Of a stretch of 12,479 bases of DNA, positions 1 through 8,128 are shown piece after piece. Under the pieces are notes generated by a model. That model was not told the DNA's origin. It ran no database searches and was given only the letters and a program-made list of their open reading frames with translations. A program made the translations under genes and the position numbers. Source of the stretch: a bacterium. GTDB lineage: Bacteria; Ratteibacteria; UBA8468; B48-G9; JAFGKM01. The stretch spans positions 1 through 12,479 of the forward strand of contig JAKPNC010000009.1 of assembly GCA_029548585.1 (NCBI GenBank). The letters are read 5' to 3'. Position 1 is the stretch's first letter, and each line of letters starts with the position of its first letter.

Positions 1-1134
1 CAGGGCCTTGACCCTGGCCCTGACCATTGGCACGAGCTTTTCAAAGGATACGTTCTTATTCTGGCCTCCCATTATAAGGATGGCCTTACCCCCGTTTACG
101 ACGCTTTTCAGGGCGTTCATCACAGAGTGCGGGTTGGTTGCCTTTGAATCGTTAATGTAAAGAACCCCGTTTATTTCCGCAACCTTTTCAAACCTGTGCG
201 CAAGAGGCTTGAATTCGGAGAGCGCCTCCTGTATTGCCGCCGGATCCAGGCCGCAGAGAAGGCTTGTGATGACGCATGCCATCGAGTTTTCTATGTTGCC
301 CGGGCCGCGTGCATGCATGCCGAGAGTGCTGAAGGCGTTTTCGGCGCCGTTTACGCTCGCGTAAATGGCGCCCTTTGAGGCGTATGCCCCTTTTGCCTGC
401 TTTTTCTCCCGGCTGAAAAAGAAAACGCGGGCCCTTGTTTTTTCAGACAGGTTCCTGCAGTTTGAGTCGTCGTAATTGATGATGGCGTTATCTTCCTTCT
501 CCTGGTTGAGAAACATTCTCGCCTTTGCCGAAAGGTAGTTTTCAAATGAAACGTGCCTGTCAAGGTGGTCTTCGTCTATGTTCAGCAGGCATGCCATGAA
601 AGGCCTGAAAGATACGGTTTTTTCAAGCTGGAAACTGCTGGCCTCCAGTATGACAAAAGTCTCCGGGGAAATATTTTCCACTTCCCCGATGAAGGAATTC
701 CCTATGTTGCCGCATACGACGTATGGCAGCCCGGCTTTACAGAACATCAGTCCCAGCATGGACGATGTGGTTGTCTTTCCGTCGGTGCCGGTAATTGATA
801 TTATCTTCCTGCTGGGAGAGAAGGCATATGCAAGCTCTATCTCGCTTAACACGGGTATTCCCATTCGCGAGGCCAGGGCCAGTGGAAGGCTTTTTTCAGG
901 AACGCCGGGACTGGGCACCAGGATTTCCGCGCCACGCGCAAATTCCTCAGTATGTCCGCCTGTTTCGACCCTTGCGCCCATGCGGGAAAGCTCGGCCGCC
1001 TTCTTCCCGATCTTTTCGCCGGAGCTTCCCTCTGTCACGAAAACCCTGGCTCCTCTGCCGAGAAGGAAAATGGCCGTGTCGTAGCCCGTTTCCCCCAGGC
1101 CGGCGATCAGGATTTTCCTGTTTTTTATATCCAT
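1..1134 (-). CDS. murD: UDP-N-acetylmuramoyl-L-alanine:D-glutamate ligase MurD (3' end outside window)
   Basis: This cytoplasmic ATP-dependent ligase adds D-glutamate to UDP-MurNAc-L-Ala. I translated it by hand on the minus strand: it opens with ATG at 1134 and stays open for 378 codons to base 1. An N-terminal UDP-binding part contains AGLGETG (11-17). The Mur-ligase P-loop TGTDGKTT lies at 115-122, the DHLDRH motif at 189-194, and NDSKATN, the MurD ADP/ligand motif, at 328-334, followed by GGQNKN. Family members are about 440-460 residues, so roughly the last 60-80 residues lie outside the window. The start follows AAAGGA closely and lies 7 bases after the mraY stop, so the gene is the latest visible member of the dcw operon. 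The motif set separates it from MurC, MurE and MurF. Nothing looks degraded. Confidence 0.96.
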   Translation of the reverse strand, partial: MDIKNRKILIAGLGETGYDTAIFLLGRGARVFVTEGSSGEKIGKKAAELSRMGARVETGGHTEEFARGAEILVPSPGVPEKSLPLALASRMGIPVLSEIELAYAFSPSRKIISITGTDGKTTTSSMLGLMFCKAGLPYVVCGNIGNSFIGEVENISPETFVILEASSFQLEKTVSFRPFMACLLNIDEDHLDRHVSFENYLSAKARMFLNQEKEDNAIINYDDSNCRNLSEKTRARVFFFSREKKQAKGAYASKGAIYASVNGAENAFSTLGMHARGPGNIENSMACVITSLLCGLDPAAIQEALSEFKPLAHRFEKVAEINGVLYINDSKATNPHSVMNALKSVVNGGKAILIMGGQNKNVSFEKLVPMVRARVKAL

Positions 1135-1141
1135 GGGTCCT

Positions 1142-2212
1142 TTACCTTATCTTGAGGGTAATCAGGGTAAAAAGGGCAAGTATAATGCCGACTATCCAGA
1201 ATCTGACTATCACCTTGCTTTCCGGGATGCCCTTTATTTCGAAGTGATGGTGTATGGGGGTCATCAGGAAGACTCTTCTGCCTGTCAGCTTGAAAGAGGC
1301 AACCTGGATGATGACAGAAAGGGCCTCGACGAAGAATATTCCGCCGACCAGCACAAGGGAGAGCTCCTGCTTGATTATTATCGCAAGAAGGCCGATTATC
1401 CCTCCCAGCATGAGGGCCCCCGTGTCTCCCATGAAGATCGCGGCGGGATAACAGTTAAACCACAGGAATCCGAGGGACGATCCTATAAGCGCGCCGGCAA
1501 ATACCGTTACCTCTTCGGCTCCCTTTATGAATGGTATGTTGAGGTACGACGAAAAATTGGCGTTTCCCGTTATGTACGATATTATCCCGTAGGCCAGGGT
1601 CACGATGAGTACCGAGCCGATGGCGAGGCCGTCCATCCCGTCGGTCAGGTTCACCGCGTTGGATGTGGCGACTATGATGAAAACCGTGAAGAGGATATAG
1701 TAGATTCCAAGATGGAAAACTATGTTCTTGAAAAAGGGCATGTAGACTGAAGTGTTGAAGTTTATGCCGCTGTGAAAGTAGAGGATCACGCCGGTTATGA
1801 GCCCGATTGAAGCCTGTCCCCCCAGTTTCGCCAGGGGTCTCAATCCCTTGTGGCTTTGTGTCTTAAGCTTCTTGTAGTCGTCCCAGAAACCTATCAGGGC
1901 CAGCCAGACCGAAAGAAGTATGAGAAGGAGTATGTAAGTGTTGCTCAATTCTGTCCATGCCAGGACCGAGATGAGAAGGCTTCCCAGCATTATCAGTCCG
2001 CCCATGGTTGGGGTTTTTTCCTTGCTGTCCTGGCGGAAATCGAGCATGTTTGGATGGCAAAGGTTTTTAAGTGAATGGATTATCCTGGTGCCGAAAATTA
2101 TCGTGATGAAGAGGGAGGTAAGCGTGGCAAGGACTGTCCTGACAGTCACGTACCTGAAGACGTTGAATCCGAACCAGTAAATCGTAAAATGATAAAGTAA
2201 TCTGTACAACAT
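1142..2212 (-). CDS. mraY: phospho-N-acetylmuramoyl-pentapeptide transferase MraY
   Basis: This integral membrane enzyme transfers phospho-MurNAc-pentapeptide from UDP to undecaprenyl phosphate, forming lipid I. At 356 residues it is the usual length and shows about ten hydrophobic segments. Family signatures are all present: the PTMGG motif near 68-72, the Asp pair DDY at 111-113, NLTDGMDG at 188-195, MGDTG at 261-265, and the HHH motif in TPIHHHFE at 318-325. The N-terminal FNVFRYVTVR resembles proteobacterial MraY. The ATG at 2212 is 1 base from the murF stop, and AAGGA sits 7 bases upstream of it, so translational coupling to murF is likely. murD follows after 7 bases. There are no unusual substitutions in the catalytic Asp residues. 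Confidence 0.97.
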   Translation of the reverse strand: MLYRLLYHFTIYWFGFNVFRYVTVRTVLATLTSLFITIIFGTRIIHSLKNLCHPNMLDFRQDSKEKTPTMGGLIMLGSLLISVLAWTELSNTYILLLILLSVWLALIGFWDDYKKLKTQSHKGLRPLAKLGGQASIGLITGVILYFHSGINFNTSVYMPFFKNIVFHLGIYYILFTVFIIVATSNAVNLTDGMDGLAIGSVLIVTLAYGIISYITGNANFSSYLNIPFIKGAEEVTVFAGALIGSSLGFLWFNCYPAAIFMGDTGALMLGGIIGLLAIIIKQELSLVLVGGIFFVEALSVIIQVASFKLTGRRVFLMTPIHHHFEIKGIPESKVIVRFWIVGIILALFTLITLKIR

Positions 2213-2213
2213 A

Positions 2214-3569
2214 TCAGTGTCCTTCTCCGTTTGCCAGGTAATCCACGGTTCTTTCCAGTCCCATGAGCCTGGATCCTTTTACGAGCACGGCTTCATAGCC
2301 CTTTACGATGCCTGCGAGATGCCTGTTCAGCTTTTCAATGTCTTCGAAATGCCTGCAACTGCCGCCCGCGGTCTCCGATATGACACGGCTTTTCCTGCCG
2401 AATGTAAGGATAAGGTCTATGTCGAGATTCCTTGCATACAGGCCGATGTTCCTGTGGAGTACGTGGGAAAGCCTGCCGAGTTCTTCCATGTCCCCCAGGA
2501 CGGCGATTTTTCCCCTGAAATCCTTCCTGCTGAAAGTCCTGAGGGCCCACCTCAGGGAATTGGGGTTGCAGTTGTACGTCTCGTCTATTATGGAGAGTTT
2601 GCCTGCCTTCCGGATCATGCCCCTGCCGGGGAGCGGCCTGATATCCTCGATGATCTCTTTTAATTTTCTGCCGCCCACGTTAAATTTTCTGCCTGCCAGG
2701 CATGAGACCAGCGCGGGGTACATGATAGTCGTATTCCAGAAACCCATCCTGAACCCGCCCTCTTCGCCTTCGACGGCAAATGAGAAGGTATCGTTTGTCT
2801 CCCCCGTGATGATCCCCCTGGCATCTGCGCCCCTTTTCATGCCGAAGCTGATTGACGGACGCCTGCTTTTTCCCTTCAGAAATTCGTAAAACCTGTTGTC
2901 GTAGTTGAGAACCGCGAAACCGTTCCCTGTGAGGTTGCCCAGCATTTCTGCCTTGGATTCCGCGATAGACTTCATGCTGTTGAAGTATCCTATGTGTGCG
3001 GTGCCTATGTTTGTAATGACCCCGATTCCGGGCATGGCTATCCTGCTCAGGTAATCTATCTCGCCCTTCCTGTTCATGCCCATTTCCAGCACGAAAAACT
3101 CGGTTTTTCTGTCAAGCCTGAAGATAGAAAGGGGCAGCCCTATTTCATTGTTCAGGTTGCCCTCTGTCCCGGCTGTTTCATGCCCGGATGAAAGGACCTT
3201 CTTCAGGAGTTCCTTGGTGGTTGTCTTTCCGTCGCTTCCCGTAACTCCTATAACGCAGGGAGAAAAAAGTTTCCTGTATCCGCGGGCGATATCCCCGAGG
3301 GCCCTGGTAGAGTTTTTGACCCTCAGCAGGTATTTCTCAAAAGGGGCCTCTATCTCTTCTCCCACGACCGCGACCGCACCTTTCCTGACGGCCTCTGCCG
3401 CAAACCTGTGGCCGTCGTGGTTTTCGCCCCTTATGGCCACGAAGATATCCCCCCGCGAGATCTTCCTGGTATCGGTTGAAATCCCCACGCATTTTCTTTC
3501 CAGGAGCGCGGGGTCAACGGTTTTTCCACTGCACCAGGAGGCGATCTTACCTATCTTCTGGCTTTCCAT
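2214..3569 (-). CDS. murF: UDP-N-acetylmuramoyl-tripeptide:D-alanyl-D-alanine ligase MurF
   Basis: This cytoplasmic ATP-dependent ligase adds D-Ala-D-Ala to the UDP-MurNAc-tripeptide, the last soluble precursor step. The protein has 451 residues, typical for MurF. The N-terminal domain has the STDTRK and FVAIRGEN.DGH stretch (31-53) shared by MurE and MurF. The P-loop TGSDGKTT is at 110-117, NNEIGLPLS at about 140-148 is characteristic of MurF, SKAEML is near 205-210, and DETYNCNPNS at 329-338 corresponds to the MurF D-x-YNANP motif with Cys for Ala. The ATG at 3569 is preceded by GGGAG at 4 bases and lies inside the murE 3' end (23-base overlap). It is one base from mraY, so the three genes are tightly coupled. 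Confidence 0.96.
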   Translation of the reverse strand: MESQKIGKIASWCSGKTVDPALLERKCVGISTDTRKISRGDIFVAIRGENHDGHRFAAEAVRKGAVAVVGEEIEAPFEKYLLRVKNSTRALGDIARGYRKLFSPCVIGVTGSDGKTTTKELLKKVLSSGHETAGTEGNLNNEIGLPLSIFRLDRKTEFFVLEMGMNRKGEIDYLSRIAMPGIGVITNIGTAHIGYFNSMKSIAESKAEMLGNLTGNGFAVLNYDNRFYEFLKGKSRRPSISFGMKRGADARGIITGETNDTFSFAVEGEEGGFRMGFWNTTIMYPALVSCLAGRKFNVGGRKLKEIIEDIRPLPGRGMIRKAGKLSIIDETYNCNPNSLRWALRTFSRKDFRGKIAVLGDMEELGRLSHVLHRNIGLYARNLDIDLILTFGRKSRVISETAGGSCRHFEDIEKLNRHLAGIVKGYEAVLVKGSRLMGLERTVDYLANGEGH

Positions 3570-5070
3570 TGATCTCCCGCTCCTTTTTTCCCAGGGCGGC
3601 TATGGCTTTCTTTGCTTCCTCCCTGTCGTCGAAAGGCACAATAGTATTCTTCATTATCTGGAACGTTTCATGTCCCTTCCCGGCTATCACGAGGCAGTCT
3701 CCCTTCCTGGCGGCTTTTACTGCTTCATATATGGCCTGCCTCCTGTCGGGTATTGTGACGTAACGCCTCCGGTAAAAGGGGATGCCGCGTTCTATGTCTT
3801 CTATTATCTTCACGGGATCCTCGGACCTTGGGTTGTCTGAAGTTATGAAGGCGATATCGGCCATTTTTACGGCGACATTTCCCATTAGCGGCCGTTTTGT
3901 CCTGTCCCTGTCGCCGCCGCATCCGAAAACAACTATTATACGGGAAGGATTCATCTTCCTTGCGGAGGAAAGAAGGTTTGCCAGGGCATGGTGGGTGTGG
4001 GCGTAGTCGACTATTACGTCGAAATCCTGTCCCGCGTTTACCGATTCGAACCTTCCCGGGACGGATTCAAGCTTTTCAAGGGCTTCCCTGACCTGCTCCA
4101 GGGGAATCTCCCTGGATTTTGCAAAGGCAATTGCGGCAAGGGTGTTGTATATGTTCGAGATTCCCTTTATTTTCGTGCGAAATTCCATCTCGTCTTTGCC
4201 GAAAGAGATTTTAAGGAGGTTCCCTTCTTTCCCGATCGAATAACCGTTCAATTGCACGTCTGATTTTTTCCTTCCGTAAGTGACGCACTTCGTGGAGCTC
4301 TTTTCGAGGGTTTTCACGAAATGCTTTGAATAAGGGTCGTCGGCATTTATTATCCCGGCCTTATTCTTCTTGTTTCCGGAAGGCAGGTATCTTGAAAAGA
4401 ATTCGAGTTTTGCCTCCAGGTAATTCTTGAAATTCTTGTGATAGTCAAGGTGTTCGTGAGAGGCTATGTTCGTGAATATGCCCGAGTCGAAGTCTATCCC
4501 TTCTATCCGTCCCTGCGAGATCCCGTGGGAAGAAGCTTCCATGACGGCCCATTCACATCCCTCTTCAAGCATGTCGTGAAGAAACTGCTGGATGTCCAGA
4601 GATTCGGGGGTGGTGTTGGTCGAGTTTATAATCCTTTCCCCTATCTGGTAAGATATGGTTCCGATCAGCCCGCACTTGCTTCCCGTGTGCTGCAGTATCT
4701 GCCTGAGGATGAAAGAGACCGTCGTCTTACCGTTTGTGCCGGTTATGCCTGCCACCTTTATCCTGCTTGAGGGATTGCCGTAAAATTCTACTGCGAGCCT
4801 GTGGAGAGCCTTTCTGCTGTCCTGTACGACAATCTCTGAGACGTCCGAAGGAAGGACGGCGCTTCTTTTTTCCGTGACAATGACCTTTGCCCCCCTGTCA
4901 ATGGCATCCTTGATGAAAAGGTGGCCGTCTGATTTGTTCCCGCGCATTGCGACGAAAAGGAAATCCTTCTTTACCTTTCTCGAGTCGCACGCTATGCCTT
5001 CCACCTCGGTATTCAGGAGGTTGAAAGTCTTTTTTTCTTCGAGGCATTTAATCAGTTCTCTGGTCTTCAT
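3547..5070 (-). CDS. murE: UDP-N-acetylmuramoyl-L-alanyl-D-glutamate:meso-diaminopimelate ligase MurE
   Basis: MurE adds the third stem-peptide residue. The specificity loop reads DNPRSED (412-418). DNPR is the established signature of meso-diaminopimelate-adding enzymes, as opposed to lysine-adding ones, so the cell wall should be of the DAP type. Other landmarks in the 507 residues are CDSRKV near 28-33, P-loop GTNGKTT at 111-117, NTTPES at 152-157, SHGISQGR at 181-188, and the lysine of YLEAKLEFF (about 221) expected to be carbamylated. One oddity is that the usually strict DYAHTPDAL motif reads DYAHTHHAL (355-363). The ATG at 5070 is 22 bases after the ftsI stop and has only a weak ribosome-binding sequence. 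The 3' end overlaps murF by 23 bases. Confidence 0.96.
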   Translation of the reverse strand: MKTRELIKCLEEKKTFNLLNTEVEGIACDSRKVKKDFLFVAMRGNKSDGHLFIKDAIDRGAKVIVTEKRSAVLPSDVSEIVVQDSRKALHRLAVEFYGNPSSRIKVAGITGTNGKTTVSFILRQILQHTGSKCGLIGTISYQIGERIINSTNTTPESLDIQQFLHDMLEEGCEWAVMEASSHGISQGRIEGIDFDSGIFTNIASHEHLDYHKNFKNYLEAKLEFFSRYLPSGNKKNKAGIINADDPYSKHFVKTLEKSSTKCVTYGRKKSDVQLNGYSIGKEGNLLKISFGKDEMEFRTKIKGISNIYNTLAAIAFAKSREIPLEQVREALEKLESVPGRFESVNAGQDFDVIVDYAHTHHALANLLSSARKMNPSRIIVVFGCGGDRDRTKRPLMGNVAVKMADIAFITSDNPRSEDPVKIIEDIERGIPFYRRRYVTIPDRRQAIYEAVKAARKGDCLVIAGKGHETFQIMKNTIVPFDDREEAKKAIAALGKKEREINGKPEDR

Positions 5071-5092
5071 TTTTTTCGCTCTTTTACAGGTT

Positions 5093-6859
5093 TTACTTCT
5101 TGTTCAGGGCTATCTTCCTCTCTTCTTCTTCCCCTGAAGGAGGGACGTTGAGATACTGGAGGCTTCTCCACAGAACGTTCCTGAACGCAGGTCCTGCGAC
5201 AAGTCCCCCGTAATATATAGGCCTTGGTTCGTCCACCGTAACCTGTATTATAAGTTTTTCGTCTGAACCGTTGAGAAATCCTGAAAAGGAGCCCACGTAA
5301 CTGTTTTTTGAATAATGCCCGTTGATAATCTTCTGCGCGGTTCCCGTCTTGCCGCTGATCCTGTATCCATCTATGTGGGTCTGGGGGGCGGTCCCCCCGG
5401 GGCGGGTCACGTTTTCAAGTATGCCCCTGAGGATATCGCAGGTTTTTCCCGAGAGCACCTGATCTCCCGCGCCTGAAGTATTTGTCTTTATGCTCGATAC
5501 CTCTTCCTTTATCTCCCTGAGCAGGTGGGGTTTTACCAGGTATCCGCCGTTGGCGATTACGCTCATTGCCCTCACGCCCTGCAACGCGTTGATCCCCACC
5601 TCCTGGCCTATGGGTATGGCTGTTATTGAATATCCCGACCACCTGTTGAGAGGCCTAAGTATCCCCCTTATTTCGCCGGGTATGTCTATTCCCGTGACCT
5701 GTCCGAAGCCGAACTTCGTGCAATAATCGTAAAGCTTCCTTTCCCCGAGGTTCATTGCTATCTTCACCGTTCCGATATTGCTCGATTTCTCTATCACCTT
5801 GCTTACAGTCAAACTGCCGTAGGAGTGGACATCCCGCAGGTAATGGTTCCTTACGAACCACTTGCCGTTTTCACAGTGTATCACGTCGTTGGGCGTGAAG
5901 ACATTTTCCTCTATAGCGGCGGCGGCAGTCACTATCTTGAAAGTTGAACCGGGTTCGAAGAGGTCTGTCACAACCCTGTTTCTCCTTTCGTCCGGGCTGG
6001 CGCTGCCTGGCCTGTTCAGGTCATAGTTCGGGACATTTGCAAGGGCTAACACCTCTCCCGTTTCGTAATCCATTATGACGGCAGAAACGCTTTTTGCGTT
6101 GAACTGGGTGTATGCCCTGGAAAGCTCCTCTTCCAGGATGAACTGGAGGTTGTAATCCAGGGTCAGGACTATGTCCTTGCCTTTTACCGGCTGTACGAGC
6201 TTCTTCTCTACCGAGTATAAAAGAGTTCCTTTGCCATCCCTGAGTACCAGCGAACTGCCCTTTGTGCCTTTAAGCAGCCCGTTGTAATACATCTCGATGC
6301 CTTCCAGTCCTTCCCCGTCTACCCCTGTGAAACCTACCACGTGGCAGGCAAGCCTGTTGTTTGGATAAGTCCTCTTGTAATCCTGCTCGAAGACTATTCC
6401 CGGGAGCTTTTTTTCTGCCAGTGTCCTGTACTGTCCGATTGAAAGCTCTCTCCTGAGAAGGGGATAAGTCTGGCCTATCTTCTCTTCCGCCTCCTTCTCG
6501 CTCATGCCCAGGGTGTCCTTAAACTCCTGCTTCAGCCTCGACCTGTATCCGGGTTCCTTTTTTTCGCGGTGGGCAACGGCCCATGAATCCATGTATGCCG
6601 AATAAAAAGGAATGCTGACGGCAAGAATCCTGCCGTTCCTGTCGTATATCGTGCCCCTGGGCACGGGGATTGAAACCTTCATGTACTTCCCTGATTCGGC
6701 GCCGGCTGACAGGGATTGGTGCTGTATCACCTGGATCTTGAAAAGGAAAGCAAACACGAGCAGGAAGAAGAAAAAAAATATAGCCCTGGTATTCTTCAGT
6801 CTTCGGGAAAACAGGTCTTCAATCTGTTCCTGCCTCAGCTTTTCCATTGTTCTTTCCAT
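5093..6859 (-). CDS. ftsI: peptidoglycan D,D-transpeptidase FtsI (PBP3-type, septal)
   Basis: This is a class B penicillin-binding protein that cross-links septal peptidoglycan as part of the divisome. The 588 residues comprise a short cytoplasmic tail, one membrane helix at about 26-45, a dimerisation/pedestal region with VPRGTIYDRNGR (66-77), and the transpeptidase domain. Its active site is complete: nucleophile Ser305 and Lys308 in EPGSTFK, the SSN triad at 359-361, and KTGT at 504-507. There are no C-terminal PASTA domains, which fits a Gram-negative FtsI rather than Firmicutes SpoVD/Pbp2X. The start at 6859 overlaps ftsL by 41 bases. A second in-frame ATG at 6847 (residue 5), preceded by GGAAAG, is a good alternative and shortens the overlap to 29 bases. 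Confidence 0.95.
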   Translation of the reverse strand: MERTMEKLRQEQIEDLFSRRLKNTRAIFFFFFLLVFAFLFKIQVIQHQSLSAGAESGKYMKVSIPVPRGTIYDRNGRILAVSIPFYSAYMDSWAVAHREKKEPGYRSRLKQEFKDTLGMSEKEAEEKIGQTYPLLRRELSIGQYRTLAEKKLPGIVFEQDYKRTYPNNRLACHVVGFTGVDGEGLEGIEMYYNGLLKGTKGSSLVLRDGKGTLLYSVEKKLVQPVKGKDIVLTLDYNLQFILEEELSRAYTQFNAKSVSAVIMDYETGEVLALANVPNYDLNRPGSASPDERRNRVVTDLFEPGSTFKIVTAAAAIEENVFTPNDVIHCENGKWFVRNHYLRDVHSYGSLTVSKVIEKSSNIGTVKIAMNLGERKLYDYCTKFGFGQVTGIDIPGEIRGILRPLNRWSGYSITAIPIGQEVGINALQGVRAMSVIANGGYLVKPHLLREIKEEVSSIKTNTSGAGDQVLSGKTCDILRGILENVTRPGGTAPQTHIDGYRISGKTGTAQKIINGHYSKNSYVGSFSGFLNGSDEKLIIQVTVDEPRPIYYGGLVAGPAFRNVLWRSLQYLNVPPSGEEEERKIALNKK

Positions 6860-7145
6860 CCTGCTCGGGTTTTTCGATCTCCATGTAGCACCACCTGGAA
6901 GGTGTTACCAGCTGGAGGTTGAACTTCTCGGCCCTTTTCAAAAGCTCGGCCTGGGAAGTGAGCCTGAGTATTTCAGCCTTGTAATTCTCGTTGAGCATGT
7001 CAAGGTTTTCATGCTTTTTCTTTGCATCTTCCATCCGATAGCCAATGGCTATCACCTTTACGGAAAGCAGAACGTATATGCAAAGGAATGCGAATGTCAA
7101 GCCAAGGAATAGCGCCCAGTTGGGTAATGAGAATTTACTCTTCAT
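6819..7145 (-). CDS. ftsL: cell division protein FtsL-like
   Basis: This small bitopic membrane protein has 108 residues: a short basic N-terminus, one strongly hydrophobic helix at about 9-31, then a helical, charged stretch (about 38-75) that looks like a coiled coil with regularly spaced Leu/Ile. FtsL proteins show little sequence conservation, so the identification rests on size, topology and position between rsmH and ftsI, where FtsL sits in most dcw clusters. In E. coli FtsL forms a complex with FtsB and FtsQ and helps activate FtsW-FtsI. The ATG at 7145 lies inside the rsmH 3' end (11-base overlap) with no clear Shine-Dalgarno sequence, so expression probably depends on ribosomes finishing rsmH. 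The charged tail (KPEQDGKNNGKAEAGTD) is low-complexity. Confidence 0.85.
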   Translation of the reverse strand: MKSKFSLPNWALFLGLTFAFLCIYVLLSVKVIAIGYRMEDAKKKHENLDMLNENYKAEILRLTSQAELLKRAEKFNLQLVTPSRWCYMEIEKPEQDGKNNGKAEAGTD

Positions 7146-8016
7146 TTTTTTCTGCCGCCCTGAGTTTAGCGCTCCTGCTTTCAGGATTTATGTCCAGTTC
7201 TTCCTCTTCCGCCGATACGGGCCTCTTGGTAATGATTTTCATGAAGGGCGTTTCCTTCATGTACCTCTTTACTATCCTGTCCTCCAGTGAATGGAAGGAA
7301 ATTACCACGAGCCTTCCCTTTTCCGAGAGTGCTTTGCCGGCCTTGTCAAGGCCCTTCCTGAGGGCTTCCAGCTCATCGTTCACGGCAATTCTCAGTGCCA
7401 TGAAAACTTTTGTTGCAGGGTGTATTTTTTTCCTGTATCCGTAATATTCAGATATGAACCCTGCCAGTTCAAGGGTTGATTCGAACTTCTTCGCCTTACG
7501 CCTTTCTATGATTGCATCGGCCAGCTTACGGGATTTGTTTATCTCGCCGTAATTTTCGAATATCCAGATCAGGTTGTTCCTGTCCCACCTGTTGATTATT
7601 TCCCAGGCCGTCAGCGGTTTGCTCCTGTCATACCTCATGTCGATGGGGCCTTCCTCCTGGAAACTGAATCCCCTTTCCCCGTCCTTTATCTGGCATGAAG
7701 AAAAACCTATGTCGAAAATAACACCGTCAAGGCGGGTTATTCCTTCCCGTTCTATCACCTGGTCAATATCCTCGAACCCGGAGTGGATGGCTTTGAAATT
7801 GTCAATTCCCCGGAACCTCTCCCGGGCTGCCATCACAGCTTCCATGTCCTTGTCGAGGGCGTAGAGAGATATGGATTTTTCAGAATCCAGCAGGCAGGCA
7901 GAGTGTCCTCCTCTGCCGTAAGTCGCATCTATATAAACGCCGCCTTTTTTCAGGTTGATATAAAAAAGGACCTGCTTTTTCAAAACCGGGAAGTGTCCTG
8001 TTTCCACGTGTTCCAT
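7135..8016 (-). CDS. rsmH: 16S rRNA (cytosine-1402-N4)-methyltransferase RsmH (MraW)
   Basis: This enzyme methylates N4 of C1402 in the 16S rRNA P-site using S-adenosylmethionine. From ATG 8016 the protein is 293 residues, close to the usual 300-315. The SAM-binding motif DATYGRGGHS is at 30-39, ALDKD follows in the next strand, the GFSF...GPIDMRYD stretch is in the middle, and ISFHSLEDRIVKRY is near the C-terminus. The end carries the conserved NPESRSAKLRAAE tail. I prefer the ATG at 8016 because AAGGA lies 5 bases upstream and the product begins MEHVETGHFPVL, like family members. An ATG at 8022 and a TTG at 8031 are in the same frame but have worse spacing. The gene is separated from mraZ by an unusually long, structured gap. 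Confidence 0.96.
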   Translation of the reverse strand: MEHVETGHFPVLKKQVLFYINLKKGGVYIDATYGRGGHSACLLDSEKSISLYALDKDMEAVMAARERFRGIDNFKAIHSGFEDIDQVIEREGITRLDGVIFDIGFSSCQIKDGERGFSFQEEGPIDMRYDRSKPLTAWEIINRWDRNNLIWIFENYGEINKSRKLADAIIERRKAKKFESTLELAGFISEYYGYRKKIHPATKVFMALRIAVNDELEALRKGLDKAGKALSEKGRLVVISFHSLEDRIVKRYMKETPFMKIITKRPVSAEEEELDINPESRSAKLRAAEKNEE

Positions 8017-8061
8017 GAACATCCTTGGCAAAAGCCTTTGTAAGAATTTAATGTGCGGGAT

Positions 8062-8118
8062 GCCGGAAACATGTCCTCCGGGAACCGGGAAAGGATCATA
8101 TTCCGGCGGGGCCCGGTT
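8062..8118 (-). promoter_or_regulatory. two interleaved 7-base inverted repeats between mraZ and rsmH (possible pseudoknot or switch)
   Basis: In the transcript direction the order is AACCGGG (8118-8112), four Cs, GCCGGAA (8107-8101), 11 bases, CCCGGTT (8089-8083), 14 bases, TTCCGGC (8068-8062). The first element pairs perfectly with the third and the second with the fourth, which is the topology of an H-type pseudoknot. The elements share CCGG cores, so alternative pairings are also possible. The structure begins 10 bases after the mraZ stop and ends about 45 bases before the rsmH start. The pairing is directly visible. A regulatory role is inference. Confidence 0.45.
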
Positions 8119-8128
8119 TTGGTGTTCG

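Noticed and set aside
1133..1750. 205-codon plus-strand frame across mraY
   Set aside because: Antisense shadow of a clearly conserved gene. Its translation is rich in Tyr, Asp and Glu and has no domain.
3076..3840. 254-codon plus-strand frame across murF and murE
   Set aside because: Antisense shadow of two well-supported Mur ligases.
7980..8072. Possible leader peptide starting at ATG 8072 after GGAGG and overlapping the rsmH start
   Set aside because: The GGAGG lies only 2 bases from the ATG, too close for good initiation, and the peptide has no attenuator-like run of one amino acid.
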